Positions 1-6,534 of a stretch of DNA of 13,497 bases are shown here, in pieces. Each line of letters starts with the position of its first letter. Position 1 is the stretch's first letter. A program made the position numbers and the translations under genes. The stretch comes from Magnetospira sp. Lineage in GTDB: Bacteria > Pseudomonadota > Alphaproteobacteria > Rhodospirillales > Magnetospiraceae. The notes under the pieces were generated by a model that was not told the origin of the DNA, did not search any database, and was given only the letters and a program-made list of their open reading frames with translations. The stretch is taken from NCBI GenBank assembly GCA_028277325.1, contig JANQGL010000048.1, positions 1 through 13,497 on the forward strand, read 5' to 3'.

Positions 1-836
1 CGGTCAACCTGCGCTGGGGCGTCGACGAGCAGCGTCGGCTGCTGGCCCCGCTGTCCGCGGGGGCGCGGGTCGAGGCGGCCTACGCGCGGGCGGCCGAGAT
101 CGCCGACGCCGACGTGGCGATCTGCTCGGCGATCGGCGACAACGGCCTGATGCTGATCCGCGACATCTGGGAGGAGAAGCGCGGGGCCGGCGGGCGGCTC
201 AACATCCTGACCCACTGCAACGCCGGCTGGCTGGCCACCGTGGACTGGGGCACCGCCACGGCGCCGATCTACAAGGCGCACGACGCCGGCATCCCGGTCC
301 ACGTCTGGGTCGACGAGACGCGGCCGCGCAACCAGGGCTTCAACCTGACCGCCTACGAGCTGGGCCAGCACGGGGTGCCGCACACCTGCATCGTCGACAA
401 CGTGGGCGGCCACCTGATGCAGCACGGCGAGGTGGACCTGTGCATCGTCGGCACCGACCGCACCACGTCGGACGGCGACGTCTGCAACAAGATCGGCACC
501 TACCTGAAGGCCCTGGCGGCGCACGACAACGGAGTGCCGTTCTATGTCGCCCTGCCCAGCCCGACCATCGACTGGACGATCGCCAACGGGCTGCGCGACA
601 TCCCGATCGAAGAGCGCGACGCCACCGAGGTCACCCACCTCTGGGGCGCCACCGGGGACGGCGGCACCGCCACCGTGCGGGTCACGCCGCAGGGCAGCCC
701 GGCCGCCAACTACGCCTTCGACGTCACCCCGGCGCGGCTGGTCAGCGGCCTGATCACCGAACGCGGGGTGGCCGCCGCGTCGCGCCGCGGGCTCGCCGCC
801 CTGTTCCCCGAACTGGCCGACCGCCGGCGCGCCTGA
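1..836 (+). CDS. mtnA: S-methyl-5-thioribose-1-phosphate isomerase, 3' part
   Basis: The gene is cut by the left window edge; the reading frame is already open at base 3 and ends at TGA 834-836, giving about 277 visible residues. MtnA is a cytoplasmic enzyme that converts the aldose 5-methylthioribose-1-phosphate to the ketose methylthioribulose-1-phosphate during recycling of methylthioadenosine. The eIF2B-alpha-like isomerase fold shows in the segments NLRWGVD, LTHCNAGWLAT, VWVDETRPRNQG and GDVCNKIGTY. The Cys codon at 216-218 (THCNAG) and the Asp codon at 456-458 (VGTDRT) lie exactly 80 codons apart, as do the catalytic Cys160 and Asp240 of the Bacillus enzyme. The usual ADRIAANGD segment reads GTDRTTSDGD here, a subfamily variant. 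No other methionine-salvage gene is visible. A GTG at 114 is internal, not the start, because conserved sequence precedes it. Confidence 0.93.
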   Translation, partial: VNLRWGVDEQRRLLAPLSAGARVEAAYARAAEIADADVAICSAIGDNGLMLIRDIWEEKRGAGGRLNILTHCNAGWLATVDWGTATAPIYKAHDAGIPVHVWVDETRPRNQGFNLTAYELGQHGVPHTCIVDNVGGHLMQHGEVDLCIVGTDRTTSDGDVCNKIGTYLKALAAHDNGVPFYVALPSPTIDWTIANGLRDIPIEERDATEVTHLWGATGDGGTATVRVTPQGSPAANYAFDVTPARLVSGLITERGVAAASRRGLAALFPELADRRRA

Positions 837-871
837 GCCGGCGGGAGAGGGGCCGGAGTCCCGGCGGCGCG

Positions 872-901
872 TTGACTCGCGGCGCCGGTTGGGCCTATTG
901 T
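872..901 (+). promoter_or_regulatory. Candidate sigma-70 promoter for etfB
   Basis: TTGACT at 872-877 (5 of 6 matches to the -35 consensus) is followed after 18 bases by TATTGT at 896-901 (4 of 6). This gives a leader of about 40 bases before etfB and lies in the only gap between mtnA and etfB. It is a consensus match only; the region is otherwise very GC-rich. Confidence 0.45.
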
Positions 902-947
902 GCAAGCGCGAAAAACACTGTGATATAAGGAACAAAAGAGGACTGGG

Positions 948-1703
948 ATGGCCATGAAGGTCTTGGTGGCGGTCAAGCGGGTGATCGACTACAACGTGCG
1001 GATCCGGGTCAAGGGCGACGGCACCGGGGTCGAGACCGCCAACGTCAAGATGTCGATGAATCCGTTCGACGAGATCGCGGTCGAGGAGGCGGTGCGCCTC
1101 AAGGAGGCGGGCACGGCGGCCGAGGTGATCGCGGTGTCGATGGGTGTCAAGCCGTGCCAGGAAACCCTGCGCACGGCGCTCGCCATGGGCGCCGACCGGG
1201 GCATCCTGGTCGAGACCGGGGCCGAGCTGCAGCCGCTGGCGGTGGCCAAGCTCCTCAAGGCGCTGGTCGACAGGGAGGCGCCGGACATGGTGATCCTCGG
1301 CAAGCAGGCGATCGACGACGACTGCAACCAGACCGGCCAGATGCTGGCCGCCCTCCTGGGCTGGCCGCAGGGCACCTTCGCCTCCAGGCTGGAGACCGCC
1401 GACGGCACGGCGACGGTGACCCGCGAGATCGACGGCGGCCTGGAGACGGTCGCCCTCCAGGTCCCCTGCGTGGTGACCACCGACCTGCGCCTCAACGAGC
1501 CGCGCTACGCCTCGCTGCCCAACATCATGAAGGCGAAGAAGAAGCCGATCGACACCCTGGCCCCCGACGACCTGGGGGTGGACGTGACGCCGCGCCTGAC
1601 CACGCTGAAGGTCACCGAGCCGCCGAAACGCAAGGCCGGGGTGCGCGTGGACAGCGTCGACGCGCTGATCGACAAGCTGAAGACCGAAGCGAAGGTGATC
1701 TGA
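948..1703 (+). CDS. etfB: Electron transfer flavoprotein subunit beta
   Basis: EtfB is the AMP-binding small subunit of the soluble heterodimeric ETF. ETF accepts electrons from acyl-CoA and other dehydrogenases and passes them to the membrane ETF:quinone oxidoreductase. The 251-residue product has the family length. It opens with KVLVAVKRVIDYNVRIRVK, and has MNPFDEIAVEEAVRLKE (about residues 37-53), LGKQAIDDDCNQTGQ in the middle and the C-terminal MKAKKKPI signature. An AGAGGA ribosome site at 937-942 lies 5 bases before the ATG at 948. A second in-frame ATG at 954 is the start most homologues would match, so the first two residues are uncertain. One base separates its stop from etfA, so the two are surely co-transcribed. 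Confidence 0.96.
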   Translation: MAMKVLVAVKRVIDYNVRIRVKGDGTGVETANVKMSMNPFDEIAVEEAVRLKEAGTAAEVIAVSMGVKPCQETLRTALAMGADRGILVETGAELQPLAVAKLLKALVDREAPDMVILGKQAIDDDCNQTGQMLAALLGWPQGTFASRLETADGTATVTREIDGGLETVALQVPCVVTTDLRLNEPRYASLPNIMKAKKKPIDTLAPDDLGVDVTPRLTTLKVTEPPKRKAGVRVDSVDALIDKLKTEAKVI

Positions 1704-1704
1704 G

Positions 1705-2637
1705 ATGGCCGTCCTGGTGGTTGCCGAACACGACAACGAAACCCTCAAGCCCGCCACCCTGCACACGGTGACCGCCGGCCGCGCGCTCGGCCCGGTGCAG
1801 GTGCTGGTGGCCGGCACCGGCTGCGGCGCGGCGGCCGACGCGGCGGCGCGCGTGGACGGGGTCGAAAAGGTCCTGCTGTGCGACGACGCGGCCTACGCGC
1901 ATCCTCTGGCCGAGGCCCTGGCGCCGCTGCTGGTCGGCCTGGCCGAGCGCTACGCCTATCTTCTGGCGCCGGCCACCACGACCGGCAAGAACGTCCTGCC
2001 GCGCGTCGCGGCGCTGCTCGACGTGGCGCAGATCTCCGATATCTGCGGCATCGAGGACGGCGAGACCTTCGTGCGCCCGATCTACGCCGGCAACGCCCTG
2101 GCCACCGTCCGCTCGGCCGATCCGGTGAAGGTGATCACGGTGCGCGGCACCGCGTTCGAGGCGGCCCCGGCCGAGGGCGGCGCGGCCTCGGTGGAGACCC
2201 TGCCGGCGGCCGCCGGGCAGGACCTGTCGCGCTTCGTGGGTCAGGAACTGACGCGGTCGGCGCGCCCCGAACTGACCGCCGCCCGGGTGGTCGTGTCGGG
2301 CGGCCGCGGGATGGGGTCGGGCGACAGCTTCAGGCTGTTGGAGACGCTGGCCGACAAGCTGGGCGCGGCCGTGGGGGCGAGCCGCGCCGCGGTCGATTCC
2401 GGGTTCGTCTCCAACGACCTGCAGGTCGGCCAGACCGGCAAGATCGTGGCGCCGGAGCTGTATCTCGCGGTCGGCATCAGCGGCGCCATCCAGCATCTGG
2501 CGGGCATGAAGGATTCCAAGGTCATCGTCGCCATCAACAAGGACGAGGAGGCGCCGATCTTCCAGGTCGCCGATTACGGCCTGGTCATGGACCTGTTCGA
2601 GGCGCTGCCGCAACTGGCCGACCGCCTCGACGGGTGA
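1705..2637 (+). CDS. etfA: Electron transfer flavoprotein subunit alpha
   Basis: EtfA is the FAD-carrying subunit of ETF and pairs with EtfB. The 310-residue product is full length. The FAD domain is very well conserved: SGGRGMGSGD near 198-207, VGQTGKIVAPELY at 241-253, GISGAIQH at 257-264, and then AINKDEEAPIFQVADYG. The last part of that signature reads GLVMDLF, with Met where many relatives have Val, Ala or Gly; this is minor. The start ATG at 1705 follows the etfB stop by one base, which implies translational coupling. The 3-hydroxybutyryl-CoA dehydrogenase gene follows after 32 bases, a grouping common in alphaproteobacteria. This indicates a housekeeping oxidation ETF rather than the nitrogen-fixation FixAB type, as no fixC or fixX gene is nearby. 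Confidence 0.96.
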   Translation: MAVLVVAEHDNETLKPATLHTVTAGRALGPVQVLVAGTGCGAAADAAARVDGVEKVLLCDDAAYAHPLAEALAPLLVGLAERYAYLLAPATTTGKNVLPRVAALLDVAQISDICGIEDGETFVRPIYAGNALATVRSADPVKVITVRGTAFEAAPAEGGAASVETLPAAAGQDLSRFVGQELTRSARPELTAARVVVSGGRGMGSGDSFRLLETLADKLGAAVGASRAAVDSGFVSNDLQVGQTGKIVAPELYLAVGISGAIQHLAGMKDSKVIVAINKDEEAPIFQVADYGLVMDLFEALPQLADRLDG

Positions 2638-2669
2638 CGTCGACAATCAGGGGTACGGAGCAACAAACG

Positions 2670-3542
2670 ATGATCAACACCATTGGCGTGATCGGGGCCG
2701 GGCAGATGGGCAACGGGATCGCCCAGGTCTGCGCGGTGTCCGGCTTTGATGTCCGGATGTCGGACGTCAGCAAGGAGGTCGCGGACCGCGGCGTCGCCAG
2801 CATCCGCAAGAACCTGGAACGGCAGGTGACCAAGCGGCGGATCAGCGCCGACGACATGGAGGCGGCGCTGGCCCGCGTCGAGACCGGGGCCGAGATGTCG
2901 CTGTTCGCCGACTGCGACCTGGTGATCGAGGCGGCGAGCGAGATCGAGCACATCAAGCGCGACCTGTTCAACGCCCTGTGCCCGGTGCTCAAGCCGGAGG
3001 CGATCGTCGCGTCGAACACCTCGTCGATCTCGATCACCCGCCTGGCCGCCAAGACCGACCGGCCCGGCAAGTTCATCGGCATGCATTTCATGAATCCGGT
3101 GCCGGTCATGAAGCTGGTCGAGATCATCCGCGGCATCGCGACCGACCATCCCACCTACGAGGCCATCATCGACCTGACCGCCAAGCTCGGCAAGACGGCG
3201 GTCAGCGCCGAGGACTTCCCGGCCTTCATCGTCAACCGCATCCTGCTGCCGGCGATCAACGAGGCGGTCTACACCCTCTACGAGGGCGTCGGTTCGGTGC
3301 AGAGCATCGACAACGCGATGAAGCTCGGCGCCAACCATCCGATGGGGCCGCTGGAACTGGCCGACTTCATCGGCCTGGACACCTGCCTGGCGATCATGAA
3401 CGTGCTGCACGAGGGGCTGGCCGACACCAAGTACCGGCCCTGCCCGCTGCTGGTGAAATACGTCGAGGCCGGCTGGTACGGCCGCAAGACCGGCAAGGGC
3501 TTCTACGACTATTCGGGCGACGTCCCGGTGCCGACCCGGTGA
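2670..3542 (+). CDS. hbd: 3-hydroxybutyryl-CoA dehydrogenase
   Basis: This enzyme oxidises (S)-3-hydroxybutyryl-CoA (or longer 3-hydroxyacyl-CoA) to the 3-keto form with NAD(P), or runs in reverse, in the cytoplasm. The 290-residue length is that of single-domain HBD/PaaH enzymes. The N-terminal Rossmann motif GAGQMG is at 9-14. The active-site set is complete: Ser118 (SNTSS), His139 (GMHFMNPVP), Glu151 (LVEII) and Asn189 (FIVNR), with the same spacing as the human enzyme. The C-terminal domain carries GPLELADFIGLD and the end motif GRKTGKGFYDY. A GGAG at 2657-2660 lies 9 bases before ATG 2670, which decides the start. It lies 32 bases after etfA and is probably the third gene of the operon. 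Whether it serves beta-oxidation, acetoacetate metabolism or polyhydroxybutyrate cannot be told from the sequence. Confidence 0.95.
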   Translation: MINTIGVIGAGQMGNGIAQVCAVSGFDVRMSDVSKEVADRGVASIRKNLERQVTKRRISADDMEAALARVETGAEMSLFADCDLVIEAASEIEHIKRDLFNALCPVLKPEAIVASNTSSISITRLAAKTDRPGKFIGMHFMNPVPVMKLVEIIRGIATDHPTYEAIIDLTAKLGKTAVSAEDFPAFIVNRILLPAINEAVYTLYEGVGSVQSIDNAMKLGANHPMGPLELADFIGLDTCLAIMNVLHEGLADTKYRPCPLLVKYVEAGWYGRKTGKGFYDYSGDVPVPTR

Positions 3543-3551
3543 CGCGGCTTT

Positions 3552-3587
3552 CGGACCGGGGCGGCCTCCCTGGACCGCCCCGGTCCG
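3552..3587 (+). terminator. Strong GC hairpin after the etfBA-hbd operon
   Basis: GGACCGGGGCGG (3553-3564) and CCGCCCCGGTCC (3575-3586) are perfect reverse complements around a 10-base loop. One more C-G pair at 3552/3587 makes 13 pairs. It starts 10 bases after the hbd stop. No T-run follows, so it is not a textbook intrinsic terminator; it may stabilise the 3' end or act in a U-tract-poor way typical of GC-rich genomes. Confidence 0.6.
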
Positions 3588-3709
3588 GCGGGAGTCGCCG
3601 CCTCACCGGCCGGGCCGGCGATCGGGCACCGGCGATCCCCCAGGGGTGCCTGGCCGATCGAGGGTTCGGGGTTGGCTCGTAACTGATTGTTGGGAAACCT
3701 TTTTTCGCA

Positions 3710-3744
3710 TTGTCATACAAATGACACGTGACACTGGTCATATT
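3710..3744 (+). promoter_or_regulatory. Candidate PHO box and -10 for olsBA
   Basis: TTGTCATACAAATGACAC at 3710-3727 has the 7-4-7 layout of a PhoB site and matches 14 of 18 positions of the enterobacterial PHO-box consensus. CATATT at 3739-3744 (4 of 6 to the -10) begins 11 bases after it, the spacing usual for PhoB-activated promoters in which the box replaces the -35. The inner 16 bases are also a perfect inverted repeat (TGTCAT-ACAA-ATGACA), so another dimeric regulator is possible. Sinorhizobium olsB is known to be PhoB-dependent, which fits the downstream genes. Predicted transcription start is near 3751. Confidence 0.55.
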
Positions 3745-3921
3745 GAGTTTCGACAGTTGGCGGCGGAGTCGCGACCGGAACGTTGCATTCTGCCGCCGAG
3801 TTGTCACAATGGATGACCGGAACGCGGACGCATCCGCGGGGGGATTCGGCGCGTAAGGCTTGTGGGGAAGCCGCCGGGACCCGGAACGGACGTTCCCAAG
3901 CGGGAAGAATCAGGAGGGCAC

Positions 3922-4710
3922 GTGAAGACATCCAAGGAAAGCAGTTTCCGGGTTCGACTGGCCGAGACCGAGGCCGAGGTGCGCGCCGCGCAGGCCTTGC
4001 GCTACCGTGTCTTCTACGAGGAGATGGGGGCGCAGCCGACCGTCGAGATGGCGCGCCTGGGACGCGACTTCGACGATTTCGACGCCGTCTGCGACCACCT
4101 GCTGGTGATCGACCGCGAGAAGAGCGGCGACCTGCCCTGGGTGGTCGGCACCTACCGGATGCTGCGCAAGAGCGTGGCCCTGGAGAATTTCGGATTCTAC
4201 TCCGAACAGGAATACGATCTCTCGGACCTCATCAATTATCCCGACGAGACGGTGGAGGTGGGGCGCTCCTGCGTCGATTCCGAGGCGCGCAGCGGCGCCG
4301 TCATGCAGATGCTGTGGGGCGGCATCGCCGAATACATCCATCAGCACGACATCAAGCTCCTGTTCGGCTGCGCCAGCTTCCACGGCACCTCGCCCGACAG
4401 CCTGAGCCTTCCGCTGTCCTACCTCTACCACCATCACCTGGCGCCGGTCGGGCTGCGGCCGCGGGCGCTCGACGCCCTCTACGTGGACATGCACCGGGAG
4501 CCGGCCGGCGAGGCGGGCGACCGCGCCGCGATGGGCGAACTGCCGCCGCTGATCAAGGGCTACCTGCGGCTCGGCGGGTTCGTCGGCGATGGCGCGGTGG
4601 TCGATCACCAGTTCAACACCACCGATATCTGCGTGGTGGTGAAGACCGACCTGCTGACCGAGAAGTACCGCCGCCACTACAATGCCCGGGAGGACATGGT
4701 GGCCGCATGA
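3922..4710 (+). CDS. olsB: L-ornithine N-alpha-acyltransferase (lyso-ornithine lipid synthase)
   Basis: OlsB transfers a 3-hydroxyacyl chain from acyl carrier protein to the alpha-amino group of ornithine, the first step in making ornithine lipid, a phosphorus-free membrane lipid. The 262-residue product shows the GNAT-like N-acyltransferase fold of this family: ALRYRVFYEEMG at 25-36, VVGTYRML at 74-81, EVGRSCVDSEAR at 112-123 and LFGCASF at 147-153. GTG 3922 is chosen because AGGAGG at 3912-3917 sits 4 bases ahead; an upstream in-frame GTG at 3862 has no such site and would add a non-conserved tail. The stop overlaps olsA by ATGA. Related autoinducer-synthase-like acyltransferases are the main alternative, but the olsA neighbour argues for OlsB. 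Confidence 0.88.
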   Translation: MKTSKESSFRVRLAETEAEVRAAQALRYRVFYEEMGAQPTVEMARLGRDFDDFDAVCDHLLVIDREKSGDLPWVVGTYRMLRKSVALENFGFYSEQEYDLSDLINYPDETVEVGRSCVDSEARSGAVMQMLWGGIAEYIHQHDIKLLFGCASFHGTSPDSLSLPLSYLYHHHLAPVGLRPRALDALYVDMHREPAGEAGDRAAMGELPPLIKGYLRLGGFVGDGAVVDHQFNTTDICVVVKTDLLTEKYRRHYNAREDMVAA

Positions 4711-5534
4711 GGGACGGCTCGGCGACCGCGGACCACGGCCGCGCGCTCGGCGACTCGCCATCGTCCAAGGTCCGGATTTCCTATCGGCTGCTGCTGTTCG
4801 GGCTGTCGCTGGCGGTCTGCCTGCCGGTGTACCTCCTGTTGTTCCCGCTCGGCCGGCCGGTCCGCCGCCCGTTCGCCGGCTTCTGGTACCGGCTGGTCGG
4901 GCGCATCATCGGCCTCGAGGTGGTGGTGCGCGGGTCGCAGGCCGAGGACCGGCCGCTGCTCCTGGTCTCCAACCACGTGTCGTATCTGGACATCCCGCTG
5001 CTCGGCGGGGTCACCGACGCCGCCTTCATCTCGAAGGCGGAGGTGCGCGACTGGCCCCTGTTCGGGTTCCTGGCCCGCATTTCCTGCTCCGTCTTCATCG
5101 AGCGGGTGCCGGCCAAGGCGCGGGCGCAACGCGAGGAGCTGGCGCACCGCCTGATGGACGGCGAGCCGCTGATCCTGTTCGCGGAGGGCACCAGCAGCCG
5201 CGGTGCCGAGGTGCTGCCCTTCAAGTCGGCCCTGTTCGGGGTCACCGACGCGTTGCCGGACGGCAGCCGCCTGATGGTGCAGCCGATGACCATCGCCTAC
5301 GCCCGGCTGGCCGACGGGCGGCCGATCCAGGGCCTGCGCCACGCCCTGTACGGCTGGTACGGCGACATGACCCTGATGCCGCACTTCCTGGCCGTGTTCG
5401 GGCAGAAGGGCGCCACGGTGGAGATCACCTTCCATCCGCCGATGGAGGCCCGGACCTTCGCCAACCGCAAGGCGCTGGCCCAGGCGACGCGCGAACAGGT
5501 GGCGGGGGGGCTGAAGGCCTCTCTGGTCGCCTGA
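4707..5534 (+). CDS. olsA: Lyso-ornithine lipid O-acyltransferase
   Basis: OlsA adds the second acyl chain to lyso-ornithine lipid at the inner membrane. The 275-residue protein belongs to the PlsC/LPLAT family. A hydrophobic segment spans about 27-48; the catalytic HX4D motif is NHVSYLD (His90, Asp95); SVFIERV near 128-134 is acyltransferase block II; FAEGTSSRG near 158-166 is block III (commonly FPEGT); and VQPMTIAY near 191-198 is block IV. The start ATG 4707 overlaps the olsB stop (ATGA), implying translational coupling; GGAGG at 4689-4693 is somewhat far upstream. The sequence alone cannot exclude a 1-acylglycerol-3-phosphate acyltransferase (PlsC), but tight coupling to olsB favours OlsA. 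Confidence 0.88.
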   Translation: MRDGSATADHGRALGDSPSSKVRISYRLLLFGLSLAVCLPVYLLLFPLGRPVRRPFAGFWYRLVGRIIGLEVVVRGSQAEDRPLLLVSNHVSYLDIPLLGGVTDAAFISKAEVRDWPLFGFLARISCSVFIERVPAKARAQREELAHRLMDGEPLILFAEGTSSRGAEVLPFKSALFGVTDALPDGSRLMVQPMTIAYARLADGRPIQGLRHALYGWYGDMTLMPHFLAVFGQKGATVEITFHPPMEARTFANRKALAQATREQVAGGLKASLVA

Positions 5535-5845
5535 TCAGCGCGGACCGGCAACAAGCTCGCCACCGCCGCCAACCAGAAGCTCGCCCATGCCTCGGATCGG
5601 GCGCGCGCGGTCATCGAACGCCTCGCGCATCGCAAGGGACCCCTCTCCGGCGCCCTCAACGCCGCCGCCCGGACCTTCGCCGGAGCTGTCCGGGAGCGAC
5701 TTGAGAGAGGCGAGCTCGACGGGCTTCCCGATGGCGCTCAGCGACAGCCTTCTGTCCGCCTGGTCGCGGCAAGGGATCCCGTGGACGGCACCGCCCCGCG
5801 GGACGCCGGAGAGAGGGCGCGCGGGGCCGGTGCCGTCCGGCCGGA
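5535..5845 (+). other. 311-base gap, possible gene remnant
   Basis: No start codon with a ribosome site and no recognisable domain were found. Directly after the olsA stop the same frame stays open to TGA 5877-5879 (about 114 codons). Its first half reads like an amphipathic Ala/Arg-rich helix (for example GNKLATAANQKLAHASDRAR) with genome-like codon use, then becomes low-quality. It could be the 3' remnant of a lost gene or chance openness in GC-rich DNA. Two competing inverted repeats lie inside: CTCCGGCG/CGCCGGAG (5645-5652, 5678-5685) and CCCGGAC/GTCCGGG (5668-5674, 5688-5694). They may mark transcript ends for olsA or the opposing gene. Confidence 0.3.
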
Positions 5846-6334
5846 TCAGCGACGCCAACCGCGCCGCGGCTGCGGCTGAAGCTGGCTTTGCTGCTCCGGC
5901 GAGAGGGAGGTGAAGAAGTCGGTCACCGCCGGGTTGATCGCCTGGATGGCCTGGGTCGCGGCCGAGAGACCGACCTCGATACGCCGCATCTGCTCGACCG
6001 GCGACGCGGCCGGGGTCGAGAAATCGATTTCGGCGCAGGTGGCCCGGGTCGCCGCGTGGCTGCCGTCGACGGCGGCGCGGGCGGCGGCCAGCCTGGCCTG
6101 CTGGTCCTCGGTCAGGGTCAGGGTCGCGGCCGCCCGGCCGAGCATGAACGAGAATTTCTTCTGCAGGCCGCCGGTGCAGGCCATGGTCACGCGGTCGCCG
6201 TTGTGCGGCATGAACCCGGATTTGCCGCCGGGCATGCAGTCGTTCCAGCTGCCGGGGCGGGCGGTGGCCACCGCGGTGGCGCCGATCAGCACGGCGGCGG
6301 TGACGGAGGCGATGACGAGGGTGCGACGTTTCAT
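5846..6334 (-). CDS. Spy/CpxP-like LTxxQ-motif periplasmic protein
   Basis: The 162-residue product starts with a signal peptide (MKRRTLVIASV, hydrophobic core to about residue 22, likely cleavage near ATA-RPG), so it is predicted to be periplasmic. It carries the Spy/CpxP repeat motif LTEDQ at 74-78 and a second, degenerate LSPEQ at 144-148, with a helical Ala-rich stretch between. Spy and CpxP are small chaperones or stress-signal modulators. Unusual for the family, it has three cysteines after the signal peptide (33, 53, 100). ATG 6334 is chosen because AAGGA (+ strand 6344-6348) lies 9 bases upstream and the signal peptide begins there; the longer open frame upstream lacks both. It is divergent from the response-regulator gene, with shared regulatory boxes between, suggesting that it is a target and possibly a feedback partner of that system. 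Family call good, exact role inferred. Confidence 0.75.
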   Translation of the reverse strand: MKRRTLVIASVTAAVLIGATAVATARPGSWNDCMPGGKSGFMPHNGDRVTMACTGGLQKKFSFMLGRAAATLTLTEDQQARLAAARAAVDGSHAATRATCAEIDFSTPAASPVEQMRRIEVGLSAATQAIQAINPAVTDFFTSLSPEQQSQLQPQPRRGWRR

Positions 6335-6367
6335 GGTGTGTGGTCCTTGATCGGTTGGGGGTGGGAC

Positions 6368-6383
6368 GACGGCACGCGCCGTC
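6368..6383 (-). repeat. Perfect 6-4-6 inverted repeat in the leader of the Spy-like gene
   Basis: GACGGC-ACGC-GCCGTC lies 34-49 bases before the Spy-like start codon. It could form a short RNA hairpin in that leader or be a dimeric operator. There is no independent support for either role. Confidence 0.4.
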
Positions 6384-6409
6384 AACGCCTCCAAGCATGG
6401 GACGGCTCG

Positions 6410-6486
6410 GTAACCGGGCTGTTTCGGCGCCGGGGGGTTTTGGTAACGCCGGGTTTCCGGGGGCGGCCCCTGAAACGGAGCGTTAC
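6410..6486. promoter_or_regulatory. Three CpxR/OmpR-like boxes in a divergent promoter
   Basis: Box 1 is GTAAC-N6-GTTTC at 6410-6425. Box 2 is GTAAC-N5-GTTTC at 6443-6457. Box 3 is the same motif on the - strand at 6472-6486 (GAAAC-N5-GTTAC on the + strand). Boxes 2 and 3 are the arms of a 44-base imperfect palindrome (6443-6486; 16 of 20 arm positions pair, spacer GCGG). Tandem pentamers about 10 bases apart are how OmpR-family dimers bind, and the CpxR consensus is GTAAA-N5-GTAAA. Placement between the Spy-like gene and the regulator gene suggests that the regulator binds here to control both. Confidence 0.7.
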
Positions 6487-6518
6487 AAAATTCTTCCACC
6501 GCGCCGCGGCCGTCTTCC

Positions 6519-6534
6519 TATAATCCACCGTATG
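6519..6534 (+). promoter_or_regulatory. Consensus -10 immediately before a leaderless start
   Basis: A perfect TATAAT at 6519-6524 ends only 7 bases before the ATG at 6532. The expected transcription start (about 6531-6532) falls on the start codon, and no Shine-Dalgarno-like purine run precedes it. No good -35 lies 16-18 bases upstream, as expected if an activator bound at the boxes at 6410-6486 recruits polymerase. Confidence 0.55.

Larger units (their letters stand above)
3543..3921. other. Intergenic region hbd-olsB, 379 bases
   Basis: The first part (3543-3680) is GC-rich and holds the post-hbd hairpin. From about 3680 to 3760 the DNA becomes clearly AT-richer, with a T-run at 3700-3705, and carries a PHO-box-like site and a -10 element. 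The remainder is the presumed olsB leader. The leader includes a 6-bp tetraloop hairpin at 3823-3838 (CGCGGA/TCCGCG) and a 15-codon open frame starting with ATG at 3809 and ending with TAA 3854-3856. No convincing protein gene is seen. Confidence 0.6.

Noticed and set aside
837..871. Terminator hairpin after mtnA
   Set aside because: GC-rich repeats there pair imperfectly and there is no T-run; not strong enough to call.
989..2646. Long open frames antisense to etfB, etfA and hbd
   Set aside because: They mirror the codons of well-conserved genes, are Arg/Gly/His-rich and show no family features; typical shadows in GC-rich DNA.
3801..3818. Second PHO-box-like site (TTGTCACAATGG...)
   Set aside because: Only the left half resembles the consensus; the right half does not and no -10 follows at the right distance.
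3862..3921. Upstream GTG start for olsB
   Set aside because: No ribosome site at 3862, whereas AGGAGG directly precedes GTG 3922; the extra residues look non-coding.
5587..5913. 108-codon + strand frame starting at 5587
   Set aside because: Pro/Ser/Arg-rich, no ribosome site, overlaps the end of the Spy-like gene antisense; no protein-like pattern.
6340..6531. N-terminal extension of the response regulator
   Set aside because: It runs through the regulatory boxes and the TATAAT, and the conserved receiver domain begins right after ATG 6532.
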